From a virus: a stretch of DNA of 64,000 nt. Both the position numbers and the translations under genes were made by a program. The notes beneath the pieces are model-generated. The model saw only the letters and a program-made list of their open reading frames with translations. It had not been told where the DNA came from and searched no databases. Positions 10,100 to 18,991 of this stretch are shown piece after piece. Location: positions 28,164 to 92,163 of IMG/VR virus record IMGVR_UViG_3300023301_001182. The stretch is one strand, 5' to 3'. Numbering within the stretch: position 1 is the stretch's first letter; the number at the start of each line of letters is the position of its first letter.

Positions 10100-10773
10100 A
10101 GTTTTAATATATTACCATTACTACTAAGTACACCAAATTTACCATCAGTTACTACACTTCCATTACTAAAAATAGTATCTTGAATTGATAATTTCATTGT
10201 ACCAGCATTAATAATATCTTTATTATTATGAATATGACCAAATAACATAAGTTTAGGTTGTACCACTAACATTCTTTTCATTAATGCACTACAACCACAT
10301 CTTTCAATATAATTATTAAAATCATGAGAGTTATCAAGTATTCCTTTAGGTGGACCATGTACTACTACTATATCAGAATCATCTGGTATAGTCTTCCATA
10401 GTTTATCTAATTTATCCCTTTTTCTCATAAAAGACCAATTACCAAAAGTAGGAGTATATGGACTTCCCCATATTTTAATACCTTCTATTGTTATATCTTC
10501 ATTTTCTAAATATATTATATTTAATTCTTTACATAGTTCTCTAAATTTCTTTGACCATTTATAAGCCAAAGTATCATGATTACCTGAAATAAGAACTTTA
10601 TATTTAATATCTAATTTAGAATACCAATATAGAAAATTATGAGATTCACCTTCATTTTTATATACATCAAATGAATGACTATAATCTCCTGAATGTATTA
10701 TCATATCTATATCATTAGGTATTTTTAGTAATTCATGATATCCATGAGTGTCAGAAATATGATAAATTATCAT
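10096..10773 (-). CDS. Calcineurin-like metallophosphoesterase
   Basis: 225 residues with the complete metallophosphoesterase signature: HISDTHG (5-11), HSGDYSH (27-33), SGNHD near 64, VVHGPP near 139 and FGHIHNN near 177, which together form the two-metal site. The family hydrolyses phosphomonoesters or diesters, including cyclic nucleotides and nucleic acid ends. It overlaps both neighbours by 4 nt. A second, different phosphoesterase lies two genes upstream (11372-11965). Likely cytoplasmic; substrate unknown. Confidence 0.85.
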   Translation of the reverse strand: MIIYHISDTHGYHELLKIPNDIDMIIHSGDYSHSFDVYKNEGESHNFLYWYSKLDIKYKVLISGNHDTLAYKWSKKFRELCKELNIIYLENEDITIEGIKIWGSPYTPTFGNWSFMRKRDKLDKLWKTIPDDSDIVVVHGPPKGILDNSHDFNNYIERCGCSALMKRMLVVQPKLMLFGHIHNNKDIINAGTMKLSIQDTIFSNGSVVTDGKFGVLSSNGNILKL

Positions 10774-11375
10774 GGTATATATAAATTTGTTGGGTTATTT
10801 TTATGAATCTCTATATTTGGAAAATGTTCATGAAAATCTCTAATATCAAATGGGGATGTTATAATATGTTCACCATTTTTGCTTGGTATTCTACATATAA
10901 TATTATGATTCCCTTTATTTGGATTAACCTCATAAGTAAAATCTTTTATTAAGTTATATAACTTATCATTTACTTCACCATCTATATCTAAAATCCATTT
11001 TTTATCAATATCATCATTATGTAAACCTACAACAGAATTATAAGCTTTATGTGCTTTATTATGTGTTCCGTCTACTAATTGTAAAACAAGTTTACTAATA
11101 TGTTTCAATTGCATTTTTTTAAAACTTCTTCTATTAAGATTAATCCCAGCCCTAGCTTGAAATATTTCACAAAGTTGTATAATTTCTGGCATAACAAATT
11201 CAAAATGTTCTAAAGATTTAATATAATAACCTTTTACTAATCTTGAATTATTATTTGTACTATTAACTTTGCCTATTTTATGATCTTTCTTTCTTTGAAG
11301 AATTTGTATAAAATAAAAATCATCATCTGATCTAAAATCTAATAGTTCTTTTATTTGTTTATAATTATTTATCAT
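10770..11375 (-). CDS. Unknown protein, possibly minimal primase-polymerase-like
   Basis: 201 residues between two metallophosphoesterases, overlapping each by 4 nt. Two segments stand out: WILDIDGEVND, which fits an hhhDhD metal-binding motif, and SKNGEHIITSPFD, which resembles the second motif of archaeo-eukaryotic primase (AEP) folds. A real AEP normally has a third acidic motif that I cannot place with confidence. It could also belong to another nucleotidyl-transfer fold. The operon position (three genes coupled by ATGA overlaps) suggests it works with the flanking phosphoesterases on nucleic acid ends. Confidence 0.45.
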   Translation of the reverse strand: MINNYKQIKELLDFRSDDDFYFIQILQRKKDHKIGKVNSTNNNSRLVKGYYIKSLEHFEFVMPEIIQLCEIFQARAGINLNRRSFKKMQLKHISKLVLQLVDGTHNKAHKAYNSVVGLHNDDIDKKWILDIDGEVNDKLYNLIKDFTYEVNPNKGNHNIICRIPSKNGEHIITSPFDIRDFHEHFPNIEIHKNNPTNLYIP

Positions 11376-11965
11376 TTCTTTAACATTTGTTTAGTAATTT
11401 GCTCCTTAATATCTTGATAAGAATAAGGATAAAAATTGTTTGTATCAACACCTACATCCATTTGTGCAGGGTTATGATTCATAATACCTTTATTACTTAA
11501 TCCACCATGAACATGTCCAAATAATTGCCAAGAACCTCTATGAGACCCATTCCAACTATTCATTGGATAATGACACATTACTAAATGTTGTTCACCATAT
11601 GTAATTTCATCATCTTTAACAAATATTTCAGCTATATCAAATATATCTTCCCATAAAGATATGGTATATTCTTTAGCTAAAGCACATTTTTCATGATTAC
11701 CAATAATTAAATATTTCTTACCATTTAAAGAATTTATGATATGTTGAGTATCTCTACTATTAAGACCTAATGCAAAATCACCTAAATGAAAGACTATAGC
11801 ATCTTTTGGAATTTTTTCATTCCAATTTTTTACTAATGTTTGATTCATTTCAATTGAATTTTCAAAAGGTCTATCACAAAATTTAATTATATTAGTATGT
11901 CCAAAATGTGTATCTGATGTAAAAAATAATTTATCTTTATCAAATTTTATTCCTTTTATCTTCAT
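11372..11965 (-). CDS. Calcineurin-like metallophosphoesterase (YfcE/phage type)
   Basis: 197 residues with TSDTHFGHTNII (17-28), HLGDFAL, IGNHEK, MCHYPMNSWNGS and LFGHVHG, the typical motif set of phage metallophosphatases. All metal ligands (D, H, D, N, H, H, H) are present. It is only distantly like the phosphoesterase at 10096-10773, so the two are not recent duplicates. It starts 16 nt after the ribonucleotide reductase stop. Substrate unknown. Confidence 0.85.
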   Translation of the reverse strand: MKIKGIKFDKDKLFFTSDTHFGHTNIIKFCDRPFENSIEMNQTLVKNWNEKIPKDAIVFHLGDFALGLNSRDTQHIINSLNGKKYLIIGNHEKCALAKEYTISLWEDIFDIAEIFVKDDEITYGEQHLVMCHYPMNSWNGSHRGSWQLFGHVHGGLSNKGIMNHNPAQMDVGVDTNNFYPYSYQDIKEQITKQMLKK

Positions 11966-11981
11966 ATTTATTATTTTTTAA

Positions 11982-13005
11982 CTATCCACATTTACTTGAA
12001 CCACAATCTAGGCATCTTGAACACCCTTCTTCAAATATTACATTATTACTGCCACATGAGCTACATGTAGTAGAAGATTTTGAACCATTTGGAATAAATG
12101 TTTTTAATACCTTTGCTATTGCAAAATTAAATGAGAATAAACTACCACTAGTTTTATTTAGGTCATCTACTATATAATTAATACCTCGTCCATGTCTTAA
12201 TGAACCTGATATTAATCTAGTAATTATTTCTTGCTCTTCGTTCATTTTACCAGTAATAATACGATGTCTACTATTATCACCTTCTCCAAGAAATACATAA
12301 TTACCACTACCTTCTTTTAATATAGAACCTTTACCTACTTTAGTGCCACCTAAATAAGCAAAGACTTCATAAGGTTTATCATCCATTAATCCAACAAATA
12401 CACTATACTTTTTATCACCAGCAGCAGTAATAAACGCTTCACCTGTTACTTCTTTAGGGCGTTTTATACTATTATTAGTTGAAAATGTATCATTTTTAGA
12501 ATTATCAGTTATTAGAACTCCACTTCTAGAACCATCTCTGTAAACAGTGATTCCTTTAGTTCCTTTTTCCCAAGCCATTTTATAGATTTGAGAAACAGTT
12601 TCTTCTGATATATCTTTTGGTAAATTTATTGTAGATGAAATACTATGTGAAATATACTTTTGAATAGTAGATTGCACATTTACTCTATCTTCCCATTTAA
12701 TATCATTTGCTGTACATCCATACCAAGGAGACGTTTTAAAGAAATTATCTGTATCTATTTTTGAATACCATGATTCAAAAGATTCATTTGGATATTTATT
12801 TTTATATTTAATAAATAACCAATCTTGAAATTTAGGATGTAATACTTGAAATTCTTGCCAAGTATCTCCCATTTCATCAGTAAAATCTACCTTAACACCT
12901 TCATTATTAGCATTAATCTTTTTTCTACGTGTATAAAATGGTTGAAATAATGGTTCAATTCCAGATGTAGTTTGTGTCATTAAACTTACTGTACCAGTCG
13001 GAGCG
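11982..13005 (-). CDS. nrdJ: Class II (B12-dependent) ribonucleotide reductase, exon 2
   Basis: This is the C-terminal third of the reductase whose first exon is 13993-15596. Translation from the deduced 3' splice site gives APTGTVSLMTQTTSGIEP, the conserved active-site region, then NLPKDISEETVSQIYKMAW and ITVYRDGSRSG, typical of class II enzymes. The C-terminus carries the redox-type cysteine cluster CSSCGS...GCSRCLDCG. Without splicing an ATG at 12980 could only start a non-functional fragment. Both exons together are 2628 nt, exactly 876 codons. The enzyme makes deoxynucleotides from ribonucleotides using adenosylcobalamin, supplied by the host. Confidence 0.9.
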
Positions 13006-13165
13006 CATTTGTTATGTATAAGTTCTTTATCTTATACTCTCCTCTTTTCAAAGGAGTATCGGACTATATCATCATCCTTAGTAGGATGCTGGATTTTCGT
13101 GGGAGAGATTATTGTTAGGCTCACTCTCCTAGTCTCTGAACCTTCTAAACTCTTTTAACCTAAGT

Positions 13166-13843
13166 TTAGCTTGGCTGCTGATTAACATGTTTTACCACAT
13201 TATTACAAAATTGTATAAATTCTTTGTTATTTAAAATGTTTTTCATAATATTAACTTTTTTATCTAACCATTGAATATTACCTTCAATATAACCTTTAGA
13301 AGAGTCTATTCTATCTAATGATGCATTAAATATATTATAATTAATATTTCTATTTCCATTTTTAATATTTGTTATTGGTATTGTTTTATCTTCTGGTCTT
13401 AATATAATTTTTTTACCAGATAATGCACATTTATTATTTTGTTTATTAAATATATTCCATGCGTAATCTAAAGATATATCAAAAACTATATTTCTTCTTT
13501 TAGCACTATATTTATAATGATTAAATAACATCTTAGATAAATCACCTATTCCCTGATGTGAAGGAGAAAAGTCTTTTGAATGCATTTTATTTAATTTAAT
13601 ATTATTTAAATATTTTTCTTTATTAGAACATACTTTACATTGTCCTACTTGATTTGATTTTAATATATCAGCCCTAATAAATTTTTCATTTCCACATTTA
13701 CATTTAACTAACCAATAAGACTTTCTGTCTTTTGTAGTAGCTATATTAGTAGAAATTACTGTATAATTTTTAAATATTTTACCAATAACTGGGATTTCTT
13801 TTTTATGTGCCCCACACACAAGAATAAATTTATTATTTTTCAT
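13166..13843 (-). CDS. HNH homing endonuclease inside the group I intron
   Basis: 225 residues if started at the ATG at 13843, chosen because a host-type promoter (13861-13868) lies just upstream and a longer reading frame would run through it. The N-terminal half has a zinc-ribbon-like CKCGNEK...CKVC. The C-terminal half shows CALSG, NASLDRIDSSKGYIEGN and IQWLDKKVNIMKN, typical of HNH endonucleases of phage introns. It probably cleaves intronless reductase genes and spreads the intron. It sits in a peripheral loop, so the intron core is intact. Confidence 0.85.
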   Translation of the reverse strand: MKNNKFILVCGAHKKEIPVIGKIFKNYTVISTNIATTKDRKSYWLVKCKCGNEKFIRADILKSNQVGQCKVCSNKEKYLNNIKLNKMHSKDFSPSHQGIGDLSKMLFNHYKYSAKRRNIVFDISLDYAWNIFNKQNNKCALSGKKIILRPEDKTIPITNIKNGNRNINYNIFNASLDRIDSSKGYIEGNIQWLDKKVNIMKNILNNKEFIQFCNNVVKHVNQQPS

Positions 13844-13860
13844 AAGTGTACCGTTTGGTG

Positions 13861-13868
13861 CAAATATA
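13861..13868 (-). promoter_or_regulatory. Host-type promoter of the intron HNH gene
   Basis: Minus strand TATATTTG matches the Bacteroidota -7 box TAnnTTTG and lies 18 nt before the ATG at 13843. The local string CGTATATTTG recurs before the GIY-YIG gene (34536-34543) and, with one change, before the other HNH gene (23285-23292). Confidence 0.6.
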
Positions 13869-13992
13869 CGAAAAATAAGTTTAATTACCAAACATTTTAG
13901 TAATTATTTTATAATAATTTTTGTGATAAAATTTAGCTTTCCAGCAATTTATCCAATTTTTCAAAGTATATTACTATACTAAGCCGCCATTG

Positions 13993-15596
13993 ACGGTGCT
14001 CCATGATACATTTCTACGTCCAAAAGTCATCATCCTAAAAGCTTGTTTAGGAAATTCACTTAATATAAAATTATAAAAATCATTACCACCTTTATCTTCA
14101 TATGAACCACCTTCATTTGGATACTCTAACTTGTTATCCCATCCTTCAAATGTTCCTCTTAAAATAGCTAGGTCGATAGTACAATCTAGCTCAGATTCCA
14201 TTTTAGTGTACATTATAGAGTCTATAATCTTATTTGCTTCCTCTGAACCATACTTTAAACCTAATGCTGCTAGAACGTCTCCTAGAGCTGTAAAACCTAA
14301 ACCAGTTCTTCTACTTGATAAAGCAGTTAATCTTATTTTCTTCCATAATGCCATTTCTGTAAACTTCAGCATCATTGGTTCTGGGTCCATTTCAATCTTT
14401 GCAATGATTCTATCAATATGTTCAATGTCTAAATCAATAAGATTATCACTAAGTCTCATTGCTTCATAGTTGATTTCATAAAAATCATCAAGATTAAATT
14501 GTGCCTCTTTAGTAAATGGTTTCTCTACAAAGTTATACAAGTTCACTGCTATTAATCTACATGCGTCATAAGGTTGCATTCCTATTTCACTGCATGGATT
14601 TGTAGTAACTTGTTTAAATTGTGGATAAACTCCATCTGGACTGTAATTAACCATCTTATCCCAGTACATAAGTCCTGGTTCTGCTACACTATGTGCAGAT
14701 TTAATGATTTCATCCCAATATTCCTTAGCTTTAATCTTTTTAATATATACAGAATTACCTGTATCTCCATCATAAACACTATATGATGTATTATATTTAA
14801 ATGAGTCCCATCTTGGTTGCTTACTGGCTTCTTCTGTAGTAGCCCAATAAGCATTATCAATATTAACAGTTGTAGGAAATCTTAAAATATAATCTTCATC
14901 AGCTTCTACAGCTTTCATAAACTCATCATTAAGTTTAATAGAGATATTAGCACCTGTTACTTGTGACAAATCTCTTTTCATCTTAATAAAGTCCATAATA
15001 TCAGGATGTCTTACATCCATTGATATCATAAGAGCTCCTCTTCTACCATTCTGTGCAACTTCTCTAGTAGTATTACTAAATCTATGCATAAATGATACAG
15101 CTCCTGTAGAAGTCTTTGCAGCATTACTAGTTGGAGCCATATTAGGACGAAGTGTAGATATATCAATACCTACACCACCTCTTCTTTTTTCTAACTGTGC
15201 AATCTCCTCATCTTTTTGAAATATTCCTCCATATGAATCTTCAGGTTGACCTACAACAAAACAGTTGGAAAGACTGCCTATTGATGAACTACCTAATTGA
15301 GACATTATTGAACCTTGAGGTACTATATACTTAAAATCTTTAAATAGATTATAAATTATACCTTCAATATGTTCTTCTTTAAAGTCTCTATTTACTCCAT
15401 ATTCTGATAAAAATTCTATATTCTTGGAACTTTCTTCACTTTTGTTTTTTAATTCAATCCTAGCAAATTCTTTTGCTAATCTTTTGTGCATATCATCAGG
15501 AGTTTTCTCTCCTTGTAAAGCGTATTTATCTAACCACACTTGAGCAGCTAAATCATCACCTTTAAAATACTCTAATAATTCATCATTCATCTTCAT
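13993..15596 (-). CDS. nrdJ: Class II (B12-dependent) ribonucleotide reductase, exon 1
   Basis: The first 534 codons plus two bases of the split gene. It contains SNCFVVGQ (first active-site Cys), RRGGVGIDISTLRP, a Gly-rich NGRRGALMISM segment, and TNPCSEIGMQPYDACRL with the thiyl-radical Cys. Length and motifs fit adenosylcobalamin-dependent NrdJ rather than NrdA. The exon is followed by intron readthrough to a TAG at 13974, so an unspliced message would give a truncated protein. The start at 15596 is the first ATG of the frame after the neighbouring gene stop at 15649. It supplies DNA precursors for phage replication. Confidence 0.92.
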
Positions 15597-15648
15597 TCGT
15601 GTTTTTTACAAAACATTTACATATCACTCATCATTATTACAAATAATC

Positions 15649-16194
15649 TTATTTTATAATATTTGTTACCTCAAATGTCTCTCTTACCAGACAGGTTATA
15701 TCTGATAATTCAGCGCCTTCTGGTAGAGTTACATTTAATTTTTTTTCTAATTCTTGTTTTAATTTATTGTCTTGATATAATACTTGTTTTAAAGTCATTA
15801 AAAATTTTACTGCGTTTAAGTTACCTGCATAAATATTACCAAAGAAATTTATTATTGTATCTTTGGCATCTTTCCCATACTTAGAATACTTACCTTGTTT
15901 AAAAAGGTTATATTCTCTTATATATTCTTCTGGAAATTCAAATATATATAACACTTGGTTATCTATATCTACGGAATCTATAAAATACGGATTCTCTACT
16001 AATTTATGTTCATAAGCTGTAAACTCAGGGTTCTTAAATGAAAAATTGTATAATAAAAACATACAATTTTCATACTTTTCATTTGGATCCATTATATATG
16101 TATCTACCAAACTACTAAAGAACTTAATTTCAACTACTTCAGCTAATAATGGTAATAAGTAAGTTTTAGATTTATTATATCTAATATTACTCAT
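15649..16194 (-). CDS. Conserved hypothetical protein
   Basis: 181 residues, ending 52 nt before the reductase start and starting 5 nt after the nuclease gene. No catalytic motif is visible. It is rich in Tyr, Phe and Asn in the first half and has a helical C-terminus (LMTLKQVLYQDNKLKQELEKKL). Its position between a PD-(D/E)XK nuclease and a reductase suggests a replication or recombination accessory role, but that is only context. Confidence 0.6.
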   Translation of the reverse strand: MSNIRYNKSKTYLLPLLAEVVEIKFFSSLVDTYIMDPNEKYENCMFLLYNFSFKNPEFTAYEHKLVENPYFIDSVDIDNQVLYIFEFPEEYIREYNLFKQGKYSKYGKDAKDTIINFFGNIYAGNLNAVKFLMTLKQVLYQDNKLKQELEKKLNVTLPEGAELSDITCLVRETFEVTNIIK

Positions 16195-16199
16195 TTCTA

Positions 16200-17210
16200 T
16201 TATGTTTTAATATTAAAAAACTTATCGTTCAAGTCTATAGTACCTTTACCTTCTATAATATTTCTAGGAAATGTAAATTCCTTATTTGCAAAATGCCATA
16301 CTATTTCATCTAGGGTTTCATCTAATCCTTTATAAAGGTAACCACTAGTTGTAGTAAATCCATCGCAAGCTGCATCATGCCATTTTTGTGTTATATCAAA
16401 CACTAATGGTATTTGTTCAGTTCTTCCAATATATAGAAATTGAAATGGTAATACAGCGTAATCTTCTACACCAAGTTCTTTCATAATAGTAGGCACTGCT
16501 TTCATATAAATTGCTTCTTGAAAGTAATATCTATATTTTAAAAAACTTGTTAAAAATTCACTGGATTTTGATTGACCAGTTTTCAAATCAATTAATCTTA
16601 TTGTTTTTTGTTCATGGTCCAATATAACCATATCAATAATTCCTCTAAATTTAACATTTCTATATGTTATTTCAAATTTATATTGATCTTTCCTTTCAAA
16701 TCTATCTGAAAAGATATAACTTGAATGAGTATGCGTTTGTAGCACTAATGCTAAATCCATACCCAAATTCATTTGAGAGGTAGTAATAATAGTTTTCCCA
16801 TCTGTATTGTAGTGGGATTTAAGATAATCCCAAAACTCTGGAATATCAAAATTTGCAATCAAAGTTTCATCTTTACTTCTTTTCCAAAACTCATTCTTTT
16901 TAACTATACTTAATACTTCTTCTTTTGTTGGTATAGTAACATAATTTTTTAATATTATATCTACTACCTTACCTAATGTTGCTGTTGGTTTTTCACCATC
17001 AAATATTTCATATATACTATGAAATTTATCTCTACTAAATAGCCAATCATCAGTAATAGAACCTATCCTAACTCCTTCTGAGTTAAGTTCTCTTCTTGCT
17101 ATTAAAGCTCTAGGCCCATTTCTACTAAAATCAGATGTTCTACTATAACTTAAATAAATATCAACATCTACATTTGAGCCATACAGCTCGTCCAATCCTT
17201 CATCTTTCAT
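16200..17210 (-). CDS. PD-(D/E)XK nuclease (Cas4/RecB-like)
   Basis: 336 residues. The core FRGIIDMVILDHEQKTIRLI followed by DLKTGQSK (about residues 190-217) matches the D...(D/E)xK catalytic motif of the RecB/Cas4 nuclease superfamily, and FLKYRYYFQEAIYMKAV is the usual QxxxY helix. No iron-sulfur cysteine cluster is seen, so it is not a typical Cas4. PD-(D/E)XK nucleases are a hallmark of the crAss replication module and probably process DNA ends in recombination. It is followed after 5 nt by a conserved gene. Confidence 0.82.
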   Translation of the reverse strand: MKDEGLDELYGSNVDVDIYLSYSRTSDFSRNGPRALIARRELNSEGVRIGSITDDWLFSRDKFHSIYEIFDGEKPTATLGKVVDIILKNYVTIPTKEEVLSIVKKNEFWKRSKDETLIANFDIPEFWDYLKSHYNTDGKTIITTSQMNLGMDLALVLQTHTHSSYIFSDRFERKDQYKFEITYRNVKFRGIIDMVILDHEQKTIRLIDLKTGQSKSSEFLTSFLKYRYYFQEAIYMKAVPTIMKELGVEDYAVLPFQFLYIGRTEQIPLVFDITQKWHDAACDGFTTTSGYLYKGLDETLDEIVWHFANKEFTFPRNIIEGKGTIDLNDKFFNIKT

Positions 17211-17220
17211 AATTTGTTTA

Positions 17221-17469
17221 CTATGTTGCGTCTATTAAAACATCTAATACAAGATTTTCTAATTCTTGACAATATAATAATTGTTTTACATCAACTTCAT
17301 CTGTTGTAAAAGAAGCTGTAATATCTAAAAACTCACACTTTTCATCTACTAATAATCTAAGGTCGGTTAATTTATTAGTTTGTAAATAGTTTATTGCTTT
17401 AATATATTCTTTATCTTCAAAAACAAATTTAAATAAATTGATAATTTCTAGTCTTGTTTCTCTAGTCAT
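17221..17469 (-). CDS. Small hypothetical protein
   Basis: 82 residues, acidic and helical, 10 nt before the nuclease gene and 1 nt after the RusA-like gene. No motif recognised; spacing supports it as an operon member. Confidence 0.55.
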   Translation of the reverse strand: MTRETRLEIINLFKFVFEDKEYIKAINYLQTNKLTDLRLLVDEKCEFLDITASFTTDEVDVKQLLYCQELENLVLDVLIDAT

Positions 17470-17470
17470 T

Positions 17471-17953
17471 TTAAAATATTTTTATAAATACTCCTGGGTT
17501 TACTGAATCTACAGTAAACCATCTTGTTGTTCTTAGATTTTTTGTAGTTGGTAATTCACCATCTATACTCATAGGAATAGGGAAGACAAATTCTACATTG
17601 TCATCCTCTATAAAATTATGTGCAGTAAATAAATCTTGAATAATCTCAACACTATTGCTGAAATCAAACAATCTTTTACTACCTCTCACATGGTGATAAC
17701 CTATAAATAATGGGTTTTCTTTACCAATCTTCATTTCTTCAAATTGAACTCTAAGATTTTCAATTTGATTAGGACGTGTAATATCTACATATCCTTTCAC
17801 TTCCTTCTTTCTAGAATTAAAGGACTGAATACCCAGCTTCCTAATGTATTTGTTTACAGTAGGAGAGCTGAATATGCCTTTACTAGTTTTTACTTTTGAG
17901 TTTTTTAAACTCGGTACATTATTTGGTATCCAAATCATTTCTTTCTTTTTCAT
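17471..17953 (-). CDS. RusA-like Holliday junction resolvase
   Basis: 160 residues. It begins with WIPNNVPSLKNSK, the usual N-terminal loop of RusA-family proteins, and has RLFDFSNSVEIIQDLFTAHNFIEDDNVEF, matching the D-x-D/N-L...D...I-x-DD pattern that holds the Mg-binding acidic residues. One of the usual aspartates is replaced (DFSN). It would resolve branched DNA before packaging. It overlaps the upstream gene by 35 nt; starting at the second Met (17938) would cut the overlap to 20 nt. Confidence 0.75.
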   Translation of the reverse strand: MKKKEMIWIPNNVPSLKNSKVKTSKGIFSSPTVNKYIRKLGIQSFNSRKKEVKGYVDITRPNQIENLRVQFEEMKIGKENPLFIGYHHVRGSKRLFDFSNSVEIIQDLFTAHNFIEDDNVEFVFPIPMSIDGELPTTKNLRTTRWFTVDSVNPGVFIKIF

Positions 17954-18269
17954 TGTAATATTTAATAAAGCCTATTATTTGGTCATAAACATGATTAATA
18001 TTAATACTTAGCTTAATTTCTTTAGAAAATTGCCCTGATGTAAGAATATAATCATAATAATCATCTAAATTATATATTCTTCCAACAACTGGCATTAACC
18101 AATCCCAAGAAACATTATAAGCTAATTCATACCTATCAGATTCATATGAAATATCCGACCAATACGGAACTTTTCTTGATTTATCTTTATTAATTACATA
18201 GTCTTTACCATATATAGGATGAGTTTTCCATCCCATAAATTCTGCAATAAGTTTATTATTTTCTACCAT
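17919..18269 (-). CDS. Small conserved phage protein
   Basis: 116 residues. NKLIAEFMGW at the N-terminus and SWDWLMPVVGRIYNLDDYYDY in the middle are a recurrent combination in small proteins of Bacteroidota phages and prophages; the function is not known. It overlaps the UDG gene by 7 nt and the RusA-like gene by 35 nt. Confidence 0.6.
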   Translation of the reverse strand: MVENNKLIAEFMGWKTHPIYGKDYVINKDKSRKVPYWSDISYESDRYELAYNVSWDWLMPVVGRIYNLDDYYDYILTSGQFSKEIKLSININHVYDQIIGFIKYYNEKERNDLDTK

Positions 18270-18991
18270 ATTATTTTATTTGATTCTCCTCCTAACTGCT
18301 CTAAAATATCATTAGCCTCTTTAGTAAATGAAGCGTCAAATTTTCTTTTATTTGCTATAGATTCAGCAGGGTGTTCAGCACATACTATATGATTATTTCC
18401 TGTAATATAAGGTTTAAAAGCCTGTGCTTCATCACCTAATAGAATAAATACAGTATTTTGATGCCATGAACAAATTGTTTTAATTACCTCTCTAGTAAAG
18501 TTTTTCCAATATAACTTATGTTGCATTGGTTCTTTTGCTAAACTAGAAGTTAAAGCAACATCCATAAAGAATACGCCTTGGTTAATAATATCTTTAAATG
18601 TAGGATCTTGATGCATTTTAAATCCATCATACTCACTTTTCTCAATACCTTTAATAAAAGCTATTAATTCTTGTGAGAAAACATGACCATACGCATCGTT
18701 ATTACCTAATGGTATACCCATACTTCTAAAATTTGTGTAAGGTTCTCTACATAGTATTACAGTTTTAATAGTTGCAAAACTAGTGTCTTTAAAACATTTA
18801 AAAATATCTTCTTTTTTGGGATACATATTCCCTCCTTTATACTTTTCATGAAGAAATAACATAAGATTTTCCATATATGGAGTATCGAGCAGACTATCTT
18901 TCAATACGTCTGCCCAATCTTGTTCCATAAGTTTGTCATGATCTATGTTTAAATCATAGTCAATGTTAACTATACTCATTATCCTCTCCAT
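18263..18991 (-). CDS. ung: Uracil-DNA glycosylase-like protein with altered active site
   Basis: 242 residues (or 238 from the second Met). The protein follows family 1 UDG from end to end: VILCREPYTNF (79-88) in place of GQDPYH, GVFFMDVALTSS (139-150) in place of the LLLNxxLT uracil-binding strand, the helix YWKNFTREVIKTI, VFILLGDEAQ, and CAEHPAES with catalytic His207. The catalytic Asp is replaced by Glu83 and the uracil-reading Asn by Asp144, while the Tyr that excludes thymine is kept (Tyr85). This suggests either changed specificity or loss of activity. It overlaps the amidoligase gene by 13 nt. Confidence 0.8.
   Translation of the reverse strand: MERIMSIVNIDYDLNIDHDKLMEQDWADVLKDSLLDTPYMENLMLFLHEKYKGGNMYPKKEDIFKCFKDTSFATIKTVILCREPYTNFRSMGIPLGNNDAYGHVFSQELIAFIKGIEKSEYDGFKMHQDPTFKDIINQGVFFMDVALTSSLAKEPMQHKLYWKNFTREVIKTICSWHQNTVFILLGDEAQAFKPYITGNNHIVCAEHPAESIANKRKFDASFTKEANDILEQLGGESNKIIW

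Larger units (their letters stand above)
13006..13992 (-). ncRNA. Group I self-splicing intron in the ribonucleotide reductase gene
   Basis: The core elements read on the minus strand: AATTGCTGGAAA (P element) near 13940-13950, AATCAGCAGC (Q) near 13175-13185, GTTCAGAGACTAG (R) near 13130-13143 and GATATAGTCC (S) near 13063-13073; GACTA of R pairs with TAGTC of S as P7. The 5' exon ends ACCGT and pairs with intron GCGG across a 5-nt loop (CAATG), leaving the conserved U.G pair at the splice site (P1). The intron ends with G at 13006. Splicing restores STVAPTGTVS, the expected protein sequence. The HNH gene lies between P and Q. Confidence 0.9.

Noticed and set aside
14131-14469. Plus-strand ORF of 112 codons
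   Set aside because: Antisense to the ribonucleotide reductase; Ser/Leu-rich translation typical of a complement frame.
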